This document shows positions 58,178 to 64,000 of a DNA stretch of 64,000 nt, piece after piece. The position numbers and the translations under genes were made by a program. Numbering within the stretch: position 1 is the stretch's first letter; every line of letters starts with the position of its first letter. Origin of the DNA: Thiorhodococcus drewsii AZ1. GTDB lineage: Bacteria > Pseudomonadota > Gammaproteobacteria > Chromatiales > Chromatiaceae. Under the pieces are notes generated by a model. That model had not been told where the DNA came from. It saw nothing but the letters and a program-made list of their open reading frames with translations, and made no database searches. The stretch lies in NCBI RefSeq assembly GCF_000224065.1, contig NZ_AFWT01000004.1, positions 62,001-126,000 of the forward strand, given 5' to 3'.

Positions 58178-59175
58178 GCCTGCTCCTCCTGCCCGGCACC
58201 GCGTGGCGGCGGATTTTCGAAGGCGTCATAGGCATTGACGATGCGCTGAACCAGTGCATGACGCACCACGTCGCGCGCACTGAAGAAGGTGAAGCTGATG
58301 CCATTCACGTTCTGAAGGATATCGATCGCCTGACGCAGCCCCGATAGTTGGCCACGCGGCAGATCGACCTGGGTGATATCGCCGGTGATCACGGCGGTCG
58401 AACCGAAGCCGATGCGGGTCAGGAACATCTTCATCTGCTCGGGCGTGGTGTTCTGGGCCTCGTCGAGGATGATGAAGGAGTCGTTGAGTGTGCGTCCGCG
58501 CATATAGGCCAGCGGGGCGACCTCGATGACGTTGCGCTCGATCAGCTTGGTGACCTTCTCGAAGCCCAGCATCTCGAACAGTGCATCGTAGAGCGGACGC
58601 AGATAGGGATCGATCTTCTGCGCCAGATCGCCGGGCAGGAAACCGAGCCGCTCGCCGGCCTCGACCGCCGGACGCACCAGCAGCAGACGCCGCACCCGGT
58701 CCGACTCCAGAGCCTCGACCGCGCAGGCGACCGCGAGATAGGTCTTGCCGGTACCGGCTGGCCCCACCCCGAAGTTGATGTCATTGCGCACAATGGCGTG
58801 GAGATATTCCTGCTGATTCGCTCCGCGCGCGCGAATGAGCCCGCGCTTGGTCTTGATGACGACCTCGGGAAGACGCCCCTCGACCTCCTCCGCCAGCCCA
58901 TCGGCTCCGGATTCCTGGAGCGCGAGATGGATCTTCTCCGGCGTCAGCACCTCGTTCGCCGTATCGGCGTAGAGGTCGCGCAGCAGGCGCTCGCCGAGCA
59001 TGACCGAGGGGTGCTCGCCGACGAGACGGAAGGAGAGACCGCGATTGTTGATTTCGATGCCCAGCCGGCGTTCGAGCTGGCGCAGGTGTTGATCGAGTTG
59101 GCCGCAGAGGTTGGCGAGACGCGCGTTGTCCTCGGGCGCGAGCTGTAGGTCCAGCGTTTCAGGTTGAGTAGACAA
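58174..59175 (-). CDS. ybeZ: PhoH-like ATPase YbeZ
   Basis: 333 residues. Walker A GPAGTGKTYLAVA and Walker B FIILDEAQNTTPEQ are clear. Partner ATPase/helicase of YbeY. It lies 6 bp after miaB in the conserved cluster. Confidence 0.95.
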   Translation of the reverse strand: MSTQPETLDLQLAPEDNARLANLCGQLDQHLRQLERRLGIEINNRGLSFRLVGEHPSVMLGERLLRDLYADTANEVLTPEKIHLALQESGADGLAEEVEGRLPEVVIKTKRGLIRARGANQQEYLHAIVRNDINFGVGPAGTGKTYLAVACAVEALESDRVRRLLLVRPAVEAGERLGFLPGDLAQKIDPYLRPLYDALFEMLGFEKVTKLIERNVIEVAPLAYMRGRTLNDSFIILDEAQNTTPEQMKMFLTRIGFGSTAVITGDITQVDLPRGQLSGLRQAIDILQNVNGISFTFFSARDVVRHALVQRIVNAYDAFENPPPRGAGQEEQA

Positions 59176-59181
59176 TGGGAC

Positions 59182-60513
59182 TCAGGACGTCAGATGTCCG
59201 CGAAGTGAATTGGGAAGGGCCTCGCTGATACTGAGGTCCACGAAGGTGCCGATCAGATCCGAAGGGCCATCGAAGTTGACCACCCGGTTGTTCTCCGTTC
59301 GGCCGGAAAGCTGGGCGGGATCCTTGCGCGAAGGTCCCTCGACCAGCACGCGCTGCACCGTACCGACCATCTGCCGGCTGATGCGCTGCGCGTTGGTGCT
59401 GATCCGCTGCTGCAGACGCTCGAGACGCTCCTTCTTGACCGCCAGCGAAACGTCGTCCGAATAGTCGGCCGCCGGGGTGCCCGGACGTCGGCTATAGACG
59501 AAGCTGAAGCTGTGGTCGAAACCGATCTCGTCGACCAGAGCGAGCGTATCGGCAAAGTCTTCCTCGGTTTCGCCCGGAAAGCCGACGATGAAATCCGAGG
59601 AGATGCTGATGTCCGGACGGACCAGACGCAGACGGCGGATCTTGTCGGCATACTCAGCGGCCGTGTGACCACGCTTCATGGCAGCCAGAATGCGGTCCGA
59701 GCCGGACTGCACCGGCAGATGCAGGAAGCTTACCAACTCGGGCACCTCGGCGAAGACCTCGATCAGGTCGTCCGAGAACTCGACCGGATGACTGGTGGTG
59801 AAGCGGATGCGTTCGATGCCCTCGATCGCCGCGACATAGCGGATCAGCAGGGAGAGAGCGCCCGTTTCGCCTTCAGCATCCGCCATCTCACCACGATAGG
59901 CATTGACATTTTGTCCGAGGAGATTGACTTCGCGCACTCCCTGCTCGGCCAAACCGGCCACCTCGGCGATCACATCGTCGAGCGGACGGCTGATCTCCTC
60001 GCCACGCGTGAAGGGCACGATGCAGTAGGTACAGTATTTGGAGCAGCCCTCCATCACCGAAACGAACGCGGTCGGACCCTCGGCCTTGTGTGCCGGGAGA
60101 CAGTCGAACTTCTCGATCTCGGGGAAAGAGACGTCGACCTGAGCGCGCCGCTCTGCCCGCAGGTCCTTGAGCATCTGTGGCAGACGGTGCAGGGTCTGGG
60201 GACCGAACACCAGATCCACGTAGGGCGCCCGATCGCGGATGGCCTCGCCCTCCTGGCTCGCCACGCAGCCGCCGACGCCGATGACCAGATCGGGGCGAGC
60301 GGCCTTCCAGGGACGCCAGCGTCCGAGCTGCGAGAAGACCTTCTCCTGCGCCTTTTCGCGCACCGAGCAGGTGTTGAGCAGCAGCACGTCGGCCTCTTCG
60401 GGCGTCTCGGTCAGCTCCAGTCCCATCGACTCGTGCAAGGCGTCCGCGATGCGGGCCGAGTCGTATTCGTTCATCTGGCAGCCAAAGGTTTGAATATAGA
60501 GCTTAGAGGGCAT
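59182..60513 (-). CDS. miaB: tRNA-2-methylthio-N6-dimethylallyladenosine synthase
   Basis: 443 residues. The N-terminal cluster cysteines lie in [17 protein letters not shown] and GGCVASQEG; the radical-SAM motif is [13 protein letters not shown]-terminal TRAM domain follows. Adds the methylthio group to A37 of tRNAs. First gene of the cluster. Confidence 0.97.
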   Translation of the reverse strand: MPSKLYIQTFGCQMNEYDSARIADALHESMGLELTETPEEADVLLLNTCSVREKAQEKVFSQLGRWRPWKAARPDLVIGVGGCVASQEGEAIRDRAPYVDLVFGPQTLHRLPQMLKDLRAERRAQVDVSFPEIEKFDCLPAHKAEGPTAFVSVMEGCSKYCTYCIVPFTRGEEISRPLDDVIAEVAGLAEQGVREVNLLGQNVNAYRGEMADAEGETGALSLLIRYVAAIEGIERIRFTTSHPVEFSDDLIEVFAEVPELVSFLHLPVQSGSDRILAAMKRGHTAAEYADKIRRLRLVRPDISISSDFIVGFPGETEEDFADTLALVDEIGFDHSFSFVYSRRPGTPAADYSDDVSLAVKKERLERLQQRISTNAQRISRQMVGTVQRVLVEGPSRKDPAQLSGRTENNRVVNFDGPSDLIGTFVDLSISEALPNSLRGHLTS

Positions 60514-60694
60514 GAAAATCCGCCATCGGAGGCAGTGGGTCGAGGGCCTTCATACAGGCTTGGATGGGGGTAAGCAACGGGTCGTCAATCCCAAATCAGG
60601 ATCGAGATTGGGGTAGCAAGGGCGCGTATCCTGCTAAAACAGCGGTTTAGTGTCAACCCTCCGCACCGGGGCGACGTACTGCCCATCTGCGTCC

Positions 60695-61970
60695 TCAATA
60701 GCGGGTGAAGGAGAAATCGCCAACCTCGTTTCGATATTCCTTGTACCAGTCGCCGTCGATGAAAATCCAGGTTTCCTCGCTTCGGGTCAGAGTCGGTGGC
60801 TTGGAATAGGTTCCCCCCCGGGGAAGCTTCAACGCCGGAATCTCATAGCTAAACTCCACGGCGACACGCGCCACCTTCCCTTCCATCTGGGCATCCAAGA
60901 TCTTGAAATCCCACTGCTTGACCCGCCCCGACTGCCCGACATAATCGGTCACAGGCATCCGACGGCGGAAGTAGGGATCGAACAAGGCATAGGCCGTCTC
61001 GTAGTCGCCTTTGACCAAAGCGCCCCAGAAATCCGCAACACGCGCTTCGAGGCGCGCCTTGTCGGCTGCGGGTTTCTGGTCTGACGACTCCCGAATGGTC
61101 GAGTCGGCAGGCAGGTCATAGAGATAGAGGTCCGGTATGGCCAGGTCGTCGGTGCGGTAGCGCGAGCCAATCAGCCATAAATCAGGACCCGAGGCACGCA
61201 GATTGTCGACGAAGGGAAAGAGCACGTCCTCGAATCGGCCCGGGGCGTCCACTGGGACATCCTGCTCCAGCCAGGTCGAACCCGCATCGGCCGAGCGGTT
61301 GTAGTAGAGATCCCCGCGAAGATTGCGGTAATCGTTCCAGGCCACGACGACCTGACCATCCTGCCCCAACGCCATTTGGGGAAAGTTGTCCTGAGTGATG
61401 TCGAATGGATAGTGGCGCAAAGGCCGGATCGGCTCCCAGCTCACACCGCCATCCGATGAGCGGGTGAAATAGACGTGGTTCTTGCGCGGCTGGCTCGTCT
61501 GCTGGGCGCTGCGGGCGCTGAACGCCAGATAGACATGCGCGTCGCGCGCGATCAGGTAGAGATGCCAGACCCGTGTTGGTGGTGCTGAACTGAACGCCTC
61601 CATAGGGAGCCAGCATCTGCGGATCATTGAACAGGGGTCCGCTACCCTCGCTGGACAGGAAGACACCGGAGGCATCAAACGTCAACATATCGTTTGCACG
61701 ACCGGATGCGGACACTTGCTTGATACCCTCGTCAATACAGGGCGAGGCGAGGTCTGCCGACTTGGTGAAATAATTGAGATTCACCACCCCCTGGGGATCC
61801 TTGTTGACCACCGACACGATAGTCGCCACCGTCGGGCTGCGTGTCATCACGGGAAACAGCATTGCATCCGCATGGCTCGGTCCGGGAACGACGGCGGCCA
61901 AGGCAACAAGACCTGTCGCGCCGATCGTTGTGACAGCCTCAAACCCTACCCTTAAGCTTGGTTTTTTCAT
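60695..61970 (-). pseudogene. Frameshifted exported protein, N-terminal domain joined to a BNR/sialidase-like part
   Basis: From 61970 the frame encodes a signal peptide and a short domain (MLFPVMTRSPTVATIVSVVN) that makes sense to about 61575. There the sense frame switches to RVWHLYLIARDAHVYLAFSA and continues to 60695. The second part holds sialidase/BNR-like repeats (HVYFTRSSDGGVSWEPI, LYYNRSADAGSTWLE) and a C-terminal domain resembling a small SnoaL/NTF2-like fold. Either one gene with a frameshift or two genes joined by deletion. Sequencing error is also possible. Confidence 0.7.
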
Positions 61971-62313
61971 AATTATGACCCTAAGGTGCGTCGCTCGGTA
62001 ATGATGGGATCAGCGTGAAAAACGGCGCGCCATGGAGGACGCCATCGGAAGGAAGCTCTTTCAAGGCTAGTCGCAAATAACGGATCCGCAAGACGTTGAC
62101 GGACTCGAACCCATATCCGCCAACCGAATGACGGCAACCGCACCGAGCCACCAGCAGAACATGCCACCGAAGACCAGGCCCGCCCGAGCGCAAGATGCGG
62201 ATGCGTCCGGGTTGATCTCGATCAATGAATGCAATACCCAGTCGACACACCATCTAGTTGACGTTAAACTTTGCGCCAACAAGATATAGCGTCACCTTTT
62301 TTAGAGAGTCTCC
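61971..62313. other. Intergenic region upstream of nrdD (343 bp)
   Basis: No supportable gene. The 3' part holds NrdR-box-like sequences; the rest shows nothing I can name. Confidence 0.5.
62247..62294 (+). promoter_or_regulatory. NrdR-box-like pair upstream of nrdD
   Basis: ACACCATCTAGTTGAC (62247-62262) shares CATCTAGT with the box before nrdA. ACAAGATATAGCGTCA (62279-62294) is a weaker match, with centres 32 bp apart. Likely joint control of both reductases by NrdR; prediction only. Confidence 0.5.
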
Positions 62314-64000
62314 ATGGGCACCGGTCAACCAATCTTTCCAACATTGCCGACACGCGTCAGTAAACGCGACGGCTCCGAGGTCCGTTTCGACGCCTCCAAG
62401 ATCGAATCCGCGATCCTGCGCGCCGGACAGGCAACGGGAGAATTTGGACAGATGGAGACCGGTCTGCTGACCGCTCAGATCGTCAAGGTGCTGGCGCATC
62501 GTTTCGGCGACGGACGCCTTCCCGAAATCGAGGACATCCAGGACGTCGTCGAGCAGACCCTGATCTCGGCCAACCATTTCGAGACTGCGCGCGCCTATAT
62601 TGTCTATCGCGAGCAACGCAAGAAGCTGCGCACCGACACCCGCGTCCTGGTCGATGTCACCGCCTCCATCAGCGAATATCTGGACCGCTCGGACTGGCGC
62701 GTCGCCGCCAACGCCAACCAGGGCTACTCGCTCGGCGGGCTCATCCTCAACACCTCGGGCAAGATGATCGCCAACTATTGGTTGAGCCATGTCTACCCGC
62801 CCGAGATCGGTCAGACCCATCGCGAAGGCGATCTCCACATACACGACTTGGATATGCTTTCCGGCTATTGCGCCGGCTGGTCGCTGCGCAACCTACTCAA
62901 CGAGGGGCTGAACGGCGTACCCGGGAAGGTCGAGGCCAGCGCGCCCAAGCACATGTCCTCGGCGATCGGCCAGATCGTCAATTTCCTCGGCACCTTGCAG
63001 AACGAATGGGCCGGCGCCCAGGCGTTCTCCAGCTTCGACACCTACATGGCGCCCTTCGTGCGCGTCGATGAACTGCCCTACAAGCAGGTCAAGCAGTACA
63101 TCCAGGAACTGATCTACAACCTCAACGTGCCGTCACGCTGGGGAACCCAGACGCCCTTCACCAACCTGACCTTCGACTGGGTCTGCCCGGACGACCTCAA
63201 GGAGCAGGTGCCCGTGATCGGCGGCGAGGAGCAGCCCTTCACCTACGGCGACCTCCAGGCCGAGATGGACATGATCAATCGAGCCTATATCGAGGTCATG
63301 ACCGAGGGCGACGCCAAGGGCCGGATCTTCACCTTTCCGATCCCGACCTACAACATCACCCCGGACTTCCCCTGGGAGAGCGAGAACGCCGAACTGCTGT
63401 TCGAGATGACCGCGAAGTACGGCCTGCCCTACTTCCAAAACTTCATCAACTCCGAGCTCACCCCCAACATGGTGCGCTCCATGTGCTGCCGTCTGCAGCT
63501 CGATCTGCGCGAGCTGCTCAAGCGCGGCAACGGACTCTTCGGCTCGGCCGAACAGACCGGATCGCTCGGCGTGGTCACCATCAACTGCGCTCGTCTCGGC
63601 TATACCCACAAGGGTGACGAGGCCGGACTGATGGCGCGGCTCGACGAGCTGCTCGACATCGCTCGCAACAGCCTGGAAATGAAGCGCAAGGTCATCAAGC
63701 GCCACATGGACGCGGGGCTCTTCCCCTATACCAAGCGTTATCTGGGCACACTGCGCAATCATTTCTCGACCATCGGCATCAACGGGGTCAACGAGATGGT
63801 CCGCAACTTCAGCGGCGACGCGGACGACATCACCACCCCGAACGGCCACGCGCTGGCCTGCCGACTGCTCGATCACGTCCGCGAACGCATGCTCGAATTC
63901 CAGGAAGCGACCGGCAACATGTACAACCTGGAGGCCACCCCGGCCGAGGGAACGACCTACCGCTTCGCCCGCGAGGACCAGAAGCGCTATCCGGACATCA
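62314..64000 (+). CDS. nrdD: Anaerobic ribonucleoside-triphosphate reductase (3' end cut by window)
   Basis: 562 codons are visible from the ATG at 62314; the frame continues past the window. An N-terminal ATP-cone (VSKRDGSEVRFDASKIE) is followed by the class III core (HREGDLHIHDLDMLSGYCAGW, YNLNVPSRWGTQTPFTN). The glycyl-radical site lies beyond the end. It makes deoxynucleotides without oxygen, which suits a phototroph living in anoxic light. nrdG, its activase, would be expected downstream. Confidence 0.95.
   Translation, partial: MGTGQPIFPTLPTRVSKRDGSEVRFDASKIESAILRAGQATGEFGQMETGLLTAQIVKVLAHRFGDGRLPEIEDIQDVVEQTLISANHFETARAYIVYREQRKKLRTDTRVLVDVTASISEYLDRSDWRVAANANQGYSLGGLILNTSGKMIANYWLSHVYPPEIGQTHREGDLHIHDLDMLSGYCAGWSLRNLLNEGLNGVPGKVEASAPKHMSSAIGQIVNFLGTLQNEWAGAQAFSSFDTYMAPFVRVDELPYKQVKQYIQELIYNLNVPSRWGTQTPFTNLTFDWVCPDDLKEQVPVIGGEEQPFTYGDLQAEMDMINRAYIEVMTEGDAKGRIFTFPIPTYNITPDFPWESENAELLFEMTAKYGLPYFQNFINSELTPNMVRSMCCRLQLDLRELLKRGNGLFGSAEQTGSLGVVTINCARLGYTHKGDEAGLMARLDELLDIARNSLEMKRKVIKRHMDAGLFPYTKRYLGTLRNHFSTIGINGVNEMVRNFSGDADDITTPNGHALACRLLDHVRERMLEFQEATGNMYNLEATPAEGTTYRFAREDQKRYPDI

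Noticed and set aside
62067-62282. 71-residue minus-strand frame upstream of nrdD
   Set aside because: It overlaps the putative NrdR boxes, has no good start or domain and shows no coding-like codon pattern.

Overview
The window is about 64 kb of GC-rich DNA from a purple sulfur bacterium (Gammaproteobacteria, Chromatiaceae). The evidence is a complete type-II reaction-centre operon (pufBALMC) followed by two further light-harvesting beta/alpha pairs, bacteriochlorophyll a genes bchC, bchX, bchY and bchZ, carotenoid genes crtC, crtD, crtE and crtF, and a RuBisCO-like protein beside puf. From memory this order resembles Allochromatium vinosum and close relatives; I could not run a search to fix the species.

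Layout. Positions 1-3484 (+) hold the 3' part of a GCS2-family ligase, a membrane-anchored polysaccharide deacetylase and an M14 aspartoacylase-like enzyme. Positions 3474-6914 (-) read yjbQ, RuBisCO-like protein, idi, lipA. Positions 6935-19461 (-) are the photosynthesis superoperon crtE-crtF-bchC-bchX-bchY-bchZ-pufB1A1LMC-pufB2A2-pufB3A3, with internal hairpins and terminators. crtD and crtC diverge from crtE across a short promoter that carries two TGT-N12-ACA (CrtJ/PpsR-type) sites exactly 8 bp apart. A similar pair, one site imperfect, overlaps a sigma-70-like promoter upstream of pufB1.

Positions 22033-25678 hold an Atm1-type ABC exporter, a degenerate S24-fold protein, an unknown protein and a CBS-domain protein. 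Positions 26215-30282 encode a class I ribonucleotide reductase large subunit interrupted by a 379-residue intein with a LAGLIDADG endonuclease. The intein sits in the substrate-specificity loop and is followed by Gly instead of the usual Cys/Ser/Thr. Next come an AT-rich orphan gene and three copies of a ~170-bp palindrome-bounded repeat around a REP-associated tyrosine transposase. A class III reductase (nrdD, cut by the window end) lies at 62314 onward; both reductase promoters carry NrdR-box-like sequences.

The remainder is mostly housekeeping: a BCCT transporter; small exported proteins; an FMN riboswitch with ribB; the dTDP-rhamnose operon rfbBACD; ssb; an MFS exporter; uvrA; a large MscS-family channel; a SulP transporter with a universal stress protein; an HBM-type chemoreceptor; rlmJ; and the conserved miaB-ybeZ-ybeY-corC cluster. 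A frameshifted chimeric pseudogene lies at 60695-61970.

How the genes fit together: idi and crtE supply isoprenoids for carotenoids and for the bacteriochlorophyll tail. BchX/Y/Z and BchC carry out late bacteriochlorophyll steps. The puf products form the LH1-reaction centre with its tetrahaem cytochrome. No single wholly new system stands out. The most unusual items are the +1-Gly intein, the yjbQ-RLP-idi grouping behind puf, the REP/transposase island and the S24 protein lacking its catalytic dyad.
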